Origin: Earliella scabrosa
Taxonomy: Eukaryota; Basidiomycota; Agaricomycetes; Polyporales; Polyporaceae
Assembly: GCA_022605405.1 (NCBI GenBank)
Contig: JABYQQ010000004.1
Coordinates: forward strand, 1,054,001 to 1,118,000
DNA length: 64,000 nucleotides
Reading direction: 5' to 3'
Shown piece by piece: positions 36,601 through 47,288 of the stretch. The notes under the pieces are model-generated. The model saw nothing but the letters and a program-made list of their open reading frames with translations, was not told where the DNA came from and did not search any database. A program made the position numbers and the translations under genes. Position 1 is the first letter of the stretch, and each line of letters starts with the position of its first letter.

Positions 36601-37826
36601 GAGACAAGAGTCACGCACATCTGCAGGGAGCACTTACCTTCTTCCCAACTCGTGAGTGGACGCTTCGTGCCTAACTGTTCGTCTAACCGAGCACGTTGAT
36701 GACGGCTCTCACACCGATTCCAGTCAGTTCGCCCTCTAGTGCCGCCGATAGTCTGAGCTTCGCGAGCTAGCTTTTGCCTGGCCTGATGGATGCGCGGATC
36801 ATCGGAAGGGAGGAGAAAGGCGTCCAAGGTGGAGGAAGCGGGCCGTTTCAGCTCCCCTATGAGGGTCTTCCACTCAGGAGGTAGGCTAGAGCGCTTTTGA
36901 TCTACGGCGAGAAGATATACGCGGGTACGGGTATGTGGGATGTAGAAGGTCTTCGTATCCACGCGGAGGTAACTGGCGCTGTAACCACATCGCTCGAAAT
37001 AGTCGACGACTTTCTCCCAAGGAGCACCGCATACGTTCTCCAGGATCACAAGTGGTGGTCGGTGGTTCTTGACCCACGACATCATACCCCGGAACGTCCG
37101 ACCCGATTCACCATTGGCATCGATGTCCTGCTTCTCGTTGTTCAGATTTGAATAGTCGACACAAGAAGTACCAGCGACCAGTAAGTCCACATCTCCGGGC
37201 ACAGGGGCTAGCGCGCCGTATGCAGTCGTCCTATTGATTGCATTAGCATCAGAGTGTATCCTTAAGGCCACGATAACTCACGCTTCCTCGTCTCCGAGCT
37301 CACAGACGTCACGGAACAGCAGAGGAGGTTGAAAATTCCTCTCGATATAAGCCTGCTTGAAAGGCTCTATCTCGCAAGAGAAGACGTGTTCATATTCAAG
37401 CGACACGTTGAAGTGTTCGAGGATGTTTCGCCGTATAAGGTCGAGTGCGAGGAGTGGGGATTCGGTTCCGGAGCACATGGTGGCAACGCGCAGCTTGCGC
37501 CCCTTCAACCGCTCCGCGACGTCCTTTATTGAGGGTATGCGCGATACGAGGTCCGAAAAGATGGCGGGAATGGCATGGATGGGAGGAAGGTCAGAATTCT
37601 CTATGCTACTGCCTTTCACTTGATCGCCATCGCCCTCAGCAGCCCCTGAGTCTACGTTGTCGTCACCTCCATCGTCAGCAGGCAATGGCTCGTCCTCAGC
37701 ATTGCCATCGTCGACTTGCTCGTCGTCTGTTGGCTTGTTCGACGCGCCTGACTTCTTGGGTTTCGCGAAGAAGGACGTGATCGATTTTTGGCCTTTCTTG
37801 CTCGAAGCCTTCGAGGAAGGAGGCAT
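30686..37826 (-). CDS. DNMT5: DNMT5-type DNA cytosine methyltransferase with RING and SNF2 ATPase
   Basis: The ATG is at 37826 and about nine short introns give a chain of roughly 2,200 residues. The order is N-terminal basic tail, methyltransferase, spacer, SNF2 lobe 1, RING, SNF2 lobe 2. Methyltransferase motifs are VATMCSGTESPLLAL (SAM site), VAGTSCVDYSNLN (catalytic Cys), LVILENVCGAPW, PHTRTRVYLLAV and LAGNAMSTTVVGA. ATPase motifs are GGVLADEVGYGKTAISLG, KIVDEYTYLEGK (motif II), WVLSGTPPIHDFG and QAIGRLRRYGQLKHVNIW. The RING reads CPSCGNEQVP, then SSCGHMGCYKCVKEC. DNMT5 enzymes perform ATP-dependent maintenance CG methylation. Q13-K-S-I-T-S-F-F20 fits a PCNA-interacting box. A 200+ residue K/E/S-rich insert separates motifs Ia and II. 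No chromodomain is seen. Confidence 0.92.
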
Positions 37827-38191
37827 ATCCGAGGCAGAGAAGTGAAGGTTGCGGAGGGGAGAGTGAGAGAGGAGAGTTGAGAGCGGGTGGGAGAACGGTG
37901 CGAACAATGGCAGGCGACGCGACGCGAGGCCCAGCGTGCCACGCGACGTCACGCTCACGTTAGGTCACGATATGTCATCATTGTGACTCATCGTGTTTGA
38001 CGCATTGTCACACCTTTATGTTTGTGGTTGTTTGTCACCCACTGCGCTGTTCTCACAACTTGTTTCGAATCCAAGGTTCGTCTGAGTGTGTATGTGTACA
38101 TGGACGTGCTCATCACATAGGCTATAGGTGAGTCACGGAACAGATGGTCTGACGCATAACAATTGCTTAACATGTTCCCAGAACTATCAAA
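37827..38191. promoter_or_regulatory. Divergent promoter of DNMT5 and lipid phosphate phosphatase
   Basis: The 365 bp between the two start codons holds both promoters. No motif stands out. Confidence 0.4.
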
Positions 38192-39441
38192 ATGTCCCGG
38201 CAATTCCTCGTTGAACTCCAAAATAGCTTGGTCAGGCAATTCGGGAACGACGGATTTGACTTTCTCGACCGGGGGTATCTGGTGGACTGGTGAGACCTCA
38301 AGATTGCCACTGACACGAAGGAGTCGCTCAATCATGCTACTCAACTAGGGCAATCGCTAGTCTGATGTGGTTTGCAGCGTGGATCATCAAGGGTCTTCCG
38401 CCATATGAGCGTGACTTCGACAGGAAAGATCCCCTGATAGACCATAAGCATAGGCCCAATCAGTACGCTACCTTGGATCCACTTCCAATGACTTCTCTTT
38501 GTGCTGACGTATGGTACAGGATCAGCGGGGACCTCAACTGGACTCTTGCATTCATCATCCCAATCGGTGTGACCCTGGTGATTGGTTTGATTCGTCGCTC
38601 AGCCATGGAAGTGCACCACAGCGTTCTTGCGCTCTACTCGGGCAGGTCGGCCATTCAGTTTCTGTCTGACCATGCAACATATTCATATCCTCGTGACTAG
38701 AGGTCTGTGCGCGGTGATAACCGAAGCATTGAAGAACAGAGTCGGTAGGCACCCAAGCGCATACCTTTCACTCCATCTTCAATCCGACTAACATGATCCA
38801 GGCCGCCTCCGACCTGATTTCCTTGACAGATGCGACTGGGATAAAGCATTAAAAGCATGCACAGGGTTCGTAATCAACATTCTTCCTGGTAGCCCTGAGC
38901 TTATCTTGTTCACTCAGGAATGCAGCAAAGGTGATGGACGGGCGTCGTTCATTTCCCTCCGGTCACTCCTCCACTGCCTTTGCGGGAATGACCTTCCTCT
39001 CCCTATGGCTGGCCGGCATGACCGGTGCATGGTGTCTCACGCAACCAGTACCTGGCAGATCGTTCCTCCAGAGCAAGCTCGCGCGGCTGACGCTTTCACT
39101 TTCGCCGCTTGCCTTCGCAACCTGGGTTGCCGTATCGCGAGTGGAGGACTACGTAAGTGTCTTGCTTTGATTGGCAAGACGTCGTTCATCATGATATATG
39201 ATGGTCTACATAGCGGCACCACAAAGAAGATGTCATCGTCGGTAGCCTTATCGGCATGGCTTCCGCGATGATATGCTACCTCATTTACTGGCCGAACCCC
39301 TTCTCCTACGAACCGTTCGCCGCTCGCACAGTGTATGGGGGCTCCGGCTTCGACGGCCCAAACCGTAGACCAATGGTACCCGAGCGACACGGGTACGAGC
39401 TGACTGGTATGAATCATGAGCGAGCGGAGCAGAGTGTATAA
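38192..39441 (+). CDS. Lipid phosphate phosphatase (PAP2 superfamily, DPP1/LPP1-like)
   Basis: The start is MSRQFLVELQ at 38192, with at least five introns. All three PAP2 signatures are present: KNRVGRLRP (KX6RP), PSGHSS, and SRVEDYRHHKED (SRX5HX3D, split by an intron). Several membrane spans are visible (LMWFAAWIIKG, LAFIIPIGVTLVIGLI, GMASAMICYLIYW). These enzymes dephosphorylate diacylglycerol pyrophosphate, phosphatidate and related lipids, with the active site on the luminal or outer side. The Arg/Asn-rich C-terminal tail after YWPNPFSYEP is typical of fungal members. Confidence 0.9.
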
Positions 39442-39597
39442 CTGTCGAGCGAGCTGTCCGAGTCATGACGTGGCTACATGTATGTGGATGATCTGAACCT
39501 ATGCTGTGGAGTGTAGAGCGAGACTGATACGGGCAGTGCGACACGATACCGGAGAATCGAGAGAATAACAACGTCCGTTCGACAGGGAAGACGAACA

Positions 39598-42500
39598 TCA
39601 TACCGCCCCGCGGACGAACACCCACTTGTCCCCAACTTTCTGCATCCTCCCTGAGCTTCCTCCCCCGTCTCCACCGGATCCGCGTTCCGTTGATTCTTCG
39701 TTAGATGGCGCTGCCTGCCACTGCGGTTGCGAAGTCTGGTCAGACGTCTGGTCCTGCCATGAATAGTCCCCGCCATCGCCCGTGAGCGTGACCGCATCCG
39801 TGTCCTGGTAGTCGTTATATCCTCTCCCGCCGGCGTATGCGCCCCGGCTGTTCCCGTCGCCATATCCCGAACCATCTTCCCCACGTCCATATCCGTGTCC
39901 GTAGTCATCACGTCGATGATAATCTCCGCGTCCTCGTCTTGGTCCAGGTCCAGATCCGTACTCGCCGCGGGAAGCCTGGTGGTACCCGCCACGTCCATAG
40001 TCCCCTCGTCCTCGTCCTCCATATCCACCTCGCCCGAAGTCGCCTCCTCCCCTCCCACGCCCGTAGCCCCTACCCTGCCCGCGATAGCCGGCCCCGTCCC
40101 CATCTCCACCTCCTCGTCCTCGCCAACCTCCTCGCTGTCCGGACCCGCGCTGTGAGTTCCACTGCTCGCGTCCCTGCTCGCCCTCGCCATACTGCTGCCA
40201 CCGTTGCTCCTGCGATGTCCCGGGATCGTCGTCGTGCTGATCCCGGTTTGGCGCGGCGCTCGAGCCAGATGTGGACGGCGGGAGGGCGATGTCCCCAAGC
40301 ACAAACCGCATGAGCTCTTCCTGTGACGGCATGCTCCCGTGCGTGGCCATCCACGCCTTCCCGAGCGCCTCCCACGACGCAGGCTGCGAGGGGTCGAACG
40401 ACGCGCGGTCGAACTTATCCAGTCCTCCCGTTGTAGTTTGATGTTCGGGTCCTCCTCCCAGTGGGACGGTCGAGCTCGAGGGTGACAGTGTGGCTGATGA
40501 CGTCGATGAGTGCGATGGCTGATTCGGGGGATACTGGGATGAATACGGATGCGATGGACCACCGCTGGCGGACTCCGGTGCGACCGACCCGCGATCGGAT
40601 GTGGTGACGGATGTAGACCTAGGAGGGAACGGCGAGTCGCCGCGATGAACGTTCCCGTTCCCAGCCATCTGCTGCAACGACGCAGACGCAGACGCCGAGT
40701 CGGAGCCCGCAACACTCGGAGACCCCGCGCGCAGCTCGCGCCCGAACTCGTCGAAGCCGGCCGCAATATTCGCCTCGGCGCCAGGTCCATATGTGTGTGT
40801 CCGATGCTCCTCCTGGTATGGGGACCGGCCGTCGAGGTACGCCGGACGGCGGGGCGGACTTTGCAGGCGCGCATCCCGACTGTTCATCCCCATTCCACCA
40901 TTACGGAAACGGCCGGGCGGACTGCGCGACCGGCTACCGCGTCTGCCACGGGGATCGTCGTACGAACGGGAGTCGTTGTGCTGTGCGAGATGCCTGTCTC
41001 TGTAGTTGTGGTTGGTGCCAGAGTCGCGGTCGCCACCACGGTTGTCCCACCTGCCCCTGCCGCGCCCCCTCCCAGGGCCGCCGCGGTCGCGGTAGTAGCC
41101 GCCTCTTTGATTGGAAGAGGGACCACCGCGACGTGGGTCCCGATTGGCATATTCGGCGGGATTCTGGCTCTGGTCATAGTAGTAGTCATCACGGGGATAG
41201 CCGTGGTCTGGTGGGCCGCCGGTTTCGGACGGGCCACCATGCTGCAACGGGTGCTGCTGCTCAGACTCTCTATGCGGCGCGTGTGCACTGGCAGGACCGT
41301 AATGATCATCTCGATACGGCAGAGGCAGAGGCTGCGGGGGCCCGCCCACAGGGGGTACTACAGGGACGGCATTCGCAGTCAATGGTGGCACTACGGATGC
41401 GGGTACAGGTACGGCAGGCTGCGAAGGAACAATCCCCTTCGCTGTCTGTGCCAGGTGCTGCAGGAGCGCGAGCTGATTGGCGTCCAGCGCAGCTGTCGGA
41501 GCAAGCGGTACGGTGGTGGTATTTGGTGGTATTTGGCTACGAGCTATTGAGTCGCTGCATTCGGTTCAGGAGACAAAGGAGCTCACCTTGTCGCTGCACC
41601 ATTTGCGCCGACCGCGCTTGTGGCTTTGCTGAGTATGGCCAGCAGCGCTGACTGTAAGTCAACATTGCCTACGGGAGGGGCGAGCACGGGTAGCTGATTG
41701 GAGGGAGGATAAGGCGCGCTGGGCGGGTTAGGCGGTGGCTTCACTGATTGGTCTGCTCCGTCGGGTTCTGACACGGACAAAACCATATTTCAGTTCGCAA
41801 TCTCACGACTTCAGGGTCCGATGTGTGGCAAACAAATGGATTGCATAGGAAGATGTACTTAGCGACCCAATAAGACAAAGCATAAGCACCTTTCTCTTTC
41901 TCTGCCTGCTGTAATAACGCGAACAGAGGCGACAGTACAGCGGAAGGGAACGTATCCGATTTTGTCCAGATGTCCAGGATCTTCTTCGCTTTTTCCTGCA
42001 ATTCGGCGCAAAGTTATCGTCAGGAGGCTGCTTCTCTACCACCACGAGTCGAATGGAAGATCGCAAATCCCATCATGTGACGGCGACCTCAACGCGTCGC
42101 GTCGCGTCTCGTCTTGGTGAGTTGGCCACAGCACCTAGTTGTCAACAGTTCTATCTCGTCGTGGGGCAGGCCGTGTCCAGGATGATCATAGGGATTTTAC
42201 GTTGATATGCGGGATAGAACTACAATAGTGCCGATATAGGAATCGTGGCACCGTTGGTAGTGAAACGAGGGGATATGATCGTCAGTGTCAATCGCAATGT
42301 ACTAACCTTGAGTTCAGCGTTCCCGGATGCGATGAGGTCCTCGAACAATCCATCAAGGACGCCTTGGATCTTGAGCAGGAACGTCGCGCAGTTGCCTTTC
42401 TCGGAGTTCACATCCGCGACCATATTGTGCTTGTTGACCTGATGCCGCGCGGCTCGTGCGAGCGCATCGAACGCATACAAGCTGCATACCTTCGAGTTCG

Positions 42501-42817
42501 ATGAGAGACCCTTGTGCGTCCTGTACATCACTGACACCATCTGCGTGTCATGCTGCATGCATATATAACGGACATAGTGAGCCACACGTTCATCGCAGTA
42601 CAACGCACACTGGATTCGTCGACGCTGCACCAGAGCAAGCACGCACCTCCATGCACTTCAGCGCAACCTCCGTCAACGTACTCATCTTGGACTGGGACAG
42701 CCGCTTCGCCTTGACCACATCGTTGAGCGCGGTCTCAAATGCCTGCAAAATGACGGTACGACTTCAGCATCCCGTCGTACTGGGCAGGGTGAGTGTGCGC
42801 ACCTTGACGTTGGCCAT
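39598..42817 (-). CDS. CID-domain RNA-binding protein with RGG/GYG-rich tail (Nrd1/Seb1/SCAF-like)
   Basis: The start is MANVK at 42817 and several exons follow. Residues about 6-140 form a CTD-interacting domain: AFETALNDVVKAKRLSQSKM, VCSLYAFDALARAARHQV, then EKAKKILDIWTKSDTFPSAV. This domain binds the phosphorylated RNA polymerase II tail. The rest is Pro-rich, then a long R/G/D/Y-rich region with GRGGYGGRGRGDYGRGGY-type repeats that should bind RNA and may phase-separate. The end is GRMQKVGDKWVFVRG. No RRM is visible, unlike yeast Nrd1 or SCAF4/8. A role in transcription termination or co-transcriptional RNA processing is inferred from the CID. Long frames on the opposite strand are shadows of the GC-rich repeats. 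Confidence 0.82.
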
Positions 42818-43115
42818 CGCGTCATGTATGTCGCCTGTCGCGTCGGAAGGAAGAGTGGGCGGGGAGTCGATGAACGGAAGAGAAGAGAAAGGACAAGGTC
42901 CGGCGGCGGGAATGCTCGCGCCGTTGCCTGGTCCGTGCGCTACCTTCCAGATCGAGCTCACCGAGGCGCCCAAAAGGCGCCCACCGCGAAGAGTTGGAAC
43001 ATAAGTCTAGATCTTTCATACTATGTGGGAACATGGAATGCGGGTGGAGCATAGGATTATCATATCTGGGTACTGATGTACTCATGGGCAGGCTACAGAG
43101 ACTATGAGTCTATGA

Positions 43116-46100
43116 CTAGCGAACGGGATGTCCCTGCTGTATCCGGTTGATCGTGTTCGCCCGCAACGGCGTGTCCGCGAACAGCGCCTTCACCAACTTC
43201 ACGAGCTCCTCAATCTCAAAATCCACCAAGGCGCCCTCCTCAAAGAGGTACGAGATGTCCGCAATGGACGCCTCCTATAAATGCGCAATGGGTGAGGAGC
43301 AAGGAAAAGGAAGCGAGCACAAGACGACGCACCAAAAGCTCCGAGAGATACGAGAACTTGAGCCATGATGGGACATACGAGACGACGAACGAGGGCTGCT
43401 CGGGGTCTTCCACGAACTGGCCCTCGAGCGCGTTCAGGATGTGACAGAGCTCGCACAGGCGATGCGACTCGACTTCGGTGATGTCCTCCAGCGCGAGGAT
43501 GTCTCCGAGTATGCGAGACAGAGCAGCCTCGACGATCGACCCGAGAGCCTCATAGTAGCGACTTTTGGTTAAAACGGCCTGCAGTCGAGCCCATGAGCCC
43601 TCGCGTCAGGAGATTTGAGCGACGCGACGTACCTTCCATTGCGGAGCAACTCTGCGGATGCGCTGCAGAACGTCATTCACGGCGCTCTCGCACTCATCAT
43701 ATCGGTCCTGCTGGTTGGTGTCGATGAAGCCCAGTGCGTTGTCGAGCATCTCATCAACGAGCTTCTCTTCTCTTGCCTAGATATGCGTTTAGTAAGATCC
43801 ACGGTCCCATAACCCTATGGACTATACGTACGATAGCATCCTCGAACCAACTATCCGAGAGCACCTTCAGCCTATCGAGGCACTCCTCGAGCTTGTCCTT
43901 GGGCCCCGCTTTCGGACCACTCAAGCCCGTGACAATCCGCCTCAACTCTTTCTCGACGTACAAGCAGTCGTTCGAGAACCTCATGGGTTCTTTCGGCGAC
44001 TGCTTCAGCAACGGCGCGTTCACAACCGGTACGAGAGCCCGGTACAACTCCAGGGCCATGGGTGCCGCCTGCATGATGACGTTCCCTGGGGAGCCGCTAA
44101 GGATGCCGGACGACACGAGGTCTGCACCCTCGCGGAGGACATCCTCAACCAGCCGCAGCAGCTCCTTCGTGCGGCCCGATACGAGGTAGGATTCGGTGAC
44201 CTGCAAGGGCTTCAGAGGCGGCGGAGGCGGAGGCGGAGGCGGGTCTTTGTGGGTTATTGGCGGAGGTGGGGGAGGTGGTGTCGGCCGTGGCTGAGAGAAG
44301 GCAGGACTGAGCGGTGGCGCGGGAGAACTTGGCACGCTCTTGCCTCCAAACTTCTTCTCAAGACCTTTCGCCACTTTGGGAGCGGGACTTGCGGGGACAG
44401 GTACGGGTGCGATGGGCTTTTCGTCCCAAGCGTCGTCCCATGCAGATTCGTCCTCCGCCTCCGTAGCCCCTAGGTCGTTATCCAAAGCCCACGGGTCGTC
44501 TTCGACAGGTTCCTCGACAGGTGGTTCGGCAATTTGAGGGGGCTCCGGTTCGGGCCCGGGTTGGGGTTCAGGCTCGACCTCATCCTCGAACGACCATCCA
44601 TCCGCAGACGAGTCTTCGCTCTGACTTGGCGTTTCGTCCTCGAATCCCCACGCCGTCTCGTCCTCTTGAGGGACAGACGGCTCATGCACCGCGCCGTTGG
44701 TACCGGGCTTCTCCTCGATCTGTACTGGAACGGACCTGTCTTCGATGACCAGAGGAATGTCCGCTCGAAAAGCACTACTGTCGTCTTGCGGGCTTACCAC
44801 AATGATGCGTGCCTGTTCAAGGATATCTGCGCGTCGTTTGCGCTCGTAGTGCAGGCCTACGCCGTCGACCCACGACTTTATGCTTCGATCTGCGCCATTG
44901 TCGCCGAGCATCTTCATAATGACGTCTTCCTCGACCTGAACCGCGCGTTTCGCTATCCGGAGAAAGTCCGGCAACTTCGCCAACGATGACGGCAGGTTGG
45001 GCAGCAGTAGATGGTTGAGCAATGCAGTGCGGATGGGGTTGCATAGCGAGAGGGGGAACGAGTTGCGCTCTGGTGGTGGTAAATGGGGGAACAAATTGGC
45101 ATTGAGGAAGGTCATGACGGTCGTCAGATGAGAAAGGCGGGATTCGAGGTCCTCGGAGCCTGGAGGGGCGCGCTGTAGGGATAGCTTGTGCTCCGCAGTG
45201 CCCGTCAAGTCGCTAGATTCGGTTTCATAGATCTGTACAGACTGCTTCAACACATACTCAATGCAATGTGTCGTGATGTCACGCCGTAGGGTAGACAGGT
45301 GCAGGGAGAGTGCCGCGGGAGACATGGACGCAAGTAGAGCGGAGAGACCAATGACAGTGTCGATGTTGTCGCCAGCGACCAAACTGCGTACCCAAGTACC
45401 GTTCACTAGTCTTCGCGGTAGTACGGCCTGTACCGACGGCTTGACGGAGAGCTCAGATGCGGAGACGACAATACTTCGCGAGTACGCGTCCAGAAGCTGC
45501 TCTTCGGTACGGTTGCGCAGAGTAGTGCACTTGCGCTACAGACAATTAGGATCTTAATGGAGACACTCACGCGCGCACCACGCACCTTCATATCAGCCAA
45601 AACCTCACTTTCCAGTACCGGTTTCGGCGCACTAGCCATCATGCCCTCTAATGACGAGCAGGCCTTCGTCGCATCCGCCAGTTCGGCCTTCTCCACTAAA
45701 CGCGTGAGACGTCGAAGTTCCTCCCTACATTGGAGTAGGTGGTCGAGTGCAGCATGTCGTGCTCGCGCGTCCGCAGTCTCCCGAGCGAGAGCCGCATGGT
45801 CTGTGAGGGCACTGACCAAGTGGGGGATCAGACCTGACTTCACACCGTTCAGCTTTCGGAAACGTGCGTGCACGCGGAACTTCTCACCTGTGGACTAGAG
45901 ATACTCTCGCTGAGTGCGTCGACATTCTGAGAGAGCGACCGAAGACGCTCTTGGACAGATATAGAGGTGGCGAGTTGACGTTCGAAGTTGGGAAGGTCGC
46001 TGGAGATGCGGTCATGTATTCGAGTCTTTCATGCCGAATTGGTCTCGATGTCTGCATGTGGAACAACACAGGATAGCGCGCATACCTTGGTTACCCTGAT

Positions 46101-46247
46101 AGTGTCGTCCAGCTCTGCAATCCATGAGGACGCGAGCTTTGCGTCCAGAGCCTTGGATGTAGTCTCGGAAATCTTGGTGAGGACTTGGGTAGAAACGTCG
46201 CGTGCATCCTTCTTGCGAGGGAGGTGGGTGGGAATGGGGAAAGCCAT
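43116..46247 (-). CDS. ZW10: ZW10/Dsl1-type kinetochore and vesicle-tethering protein
   Basis: The start is MAFPIPTHLPRKKDARD at 46247, the stop is at 43116, and about six introns lie between. The N-terminal half is helical (LDHLLQCREELRRLTRLVEK, then ACSSLEGMMASAPKP). The conserved middle reads LTTVMTFLNANLFPHLPPPE and VDGVGLHYERKRRADILEQA. A long Asp/Glu/Trp-rich and then polyproline insert follows (residues roughly 470-640). The C-terminal ZW10 region resumes with KELLRLVEDVLREGADLVSS and ends FADTPLRANTINRIQQG. ZW10 works in the RZZ kinetochore complex and the Dsl1 tethering complex. The insert makes it longer than animal ZW10. Confidence 0.85.
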
Positions 46248-46482
46248 AGCATCCAGAGCCGGTCGCGGTCGTCAAGAGAACATGTACAGTGGGAGGCTGC
46301 GAGGTGAAAGACTCCGACTCGCGAAGGAGGAGGTGCAGCACTGCAGCAGGTTGAGCAGGGCATCCACGTTGTCGGCGCGTCATCGAGGGCAGCGCTGTAT
46401 TCGGAAGTGATTACGTAAGCGCCCTAGCATGTCAAGCTCAGTCTTAGACATCCTCCTCTTCGTTTCTCCCCCCCATCCCACC
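46248..46482. promoter_or_regulatory. Divergent promoter of ZW10 and CRIPT
   Basis: The 235 bp between the start codons serves both genes. No specific motif was recognised. Confidence 0.4.
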
Positions 46483-46951
46483 ATGGTCTGCAAGAAGTGC
46501 GAGAGCGTAGGTTATATGATTGCTTGATAACTTACCCATGCTGACTGCTGGCTGTGCTCAGAAAACCTCCAAGCTTGCGGCACCCGATCCGTTTAAGTCG
46601 ACGTCGCAAGCCATCAAGGAGGGCTCGCGCAAAGTGGGGGAGAACAAGCTGTTGAGCAGGCCGGGCAGCTCTAAGAACAGGTTCCAAGTGCGTATGATAC
46701 TCATTGTGCTGGACGATCTGGAAGCTCACGCCGTCGTTGCTAGCCATACCAAGGTAAATGTAAGGACTGTAAGTCCACTGTCACGCAGAACAAGGCCAAG
46801 TACTGCCACGGTATGTTCTCCCCATTCTCGCTCCTCCCGTCCACCTGCTCATGGTTTCCCGCGTATAGGTTGTGCATACAAGCGCGGCGTGTGTGCAATA
46901 TGCGGGAAGCAGGTACTGGACACGACCGGCTACGTCATGTCATCCAAGTAG
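46483..46951 (+). CDS. CRIPT: CRIPT family cysteine-rich protein
   Basis: The start is MVCKKCES at 46483, with three introns. The protein is about 100 residues. It has the CRIPT layout: an N-terminal CxxC, the GSSKNRF segment, then CKDC, YCHGCAYKRGVCAICGKQ and the end DTTGYVMSSK. The Cys pairs bind zinc. CRIPT is a conserved eukaryotic protein linked to the minor spliceosome and, in animals, to PDZ proteins. The ATG context (CCCACCATGG) is strong. Confidence 0.93.
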
Positions 46952-47288
46952 TGCGGCTGCCCAAGCTCTCTTCCGTTACCGTGGTGGATGGCATGGACTC
47001 ATAGAGGTGTACTCTGATGCAATTGTACGTTATGTATTCTAATATATAATCTGTGCTCCCCGCCGCTACTCCTTGGGCCCGATCCAAACAATACTACTCG
47101 GGTCCGCCGGAGACCGTCGTTCGTACTCGAGGGTGGCTGACCGCAGAGAGCGTTGCAGAGTCAGCCTCACTCAAGCACACCTATATGAGCGGCATCATCG
47201 TCCATGTCTCCCTCTAGGAGCCCGCCACACTCCTAGCCACCTCCCTCCCTCGACCAATCGACCACCCCCGGGAAGTAGCGTGCGCACC
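46952..47288. other. Intergenic region between CRIPT and kinase genes
   Basis: The region contains the CRIPT 3' flank and kinase promoter. Nothing else was seen. Confidence 0.4.

Noticed and set aside
37827..37958. Extended N-terminus of DNMT5 beginning at 37958
   Set aside because: The codon there is GTG; the ATG at 37826 begins the basic, PIP-containing tail.
39474..41550. Long frames on both strands in the RGG-rich gene (466 codons minus, 333 codons plus)
   Set aside because: They are shadows of the R/G/D/Y-rich repeats; only the frame continuing the CID protein has consistent splicing and composition.
43817..44473. Plus-strand frame of 218 codons opposite ZW10
   Set aside because: Arg-rich mirror of the polyproline and acidic insert.
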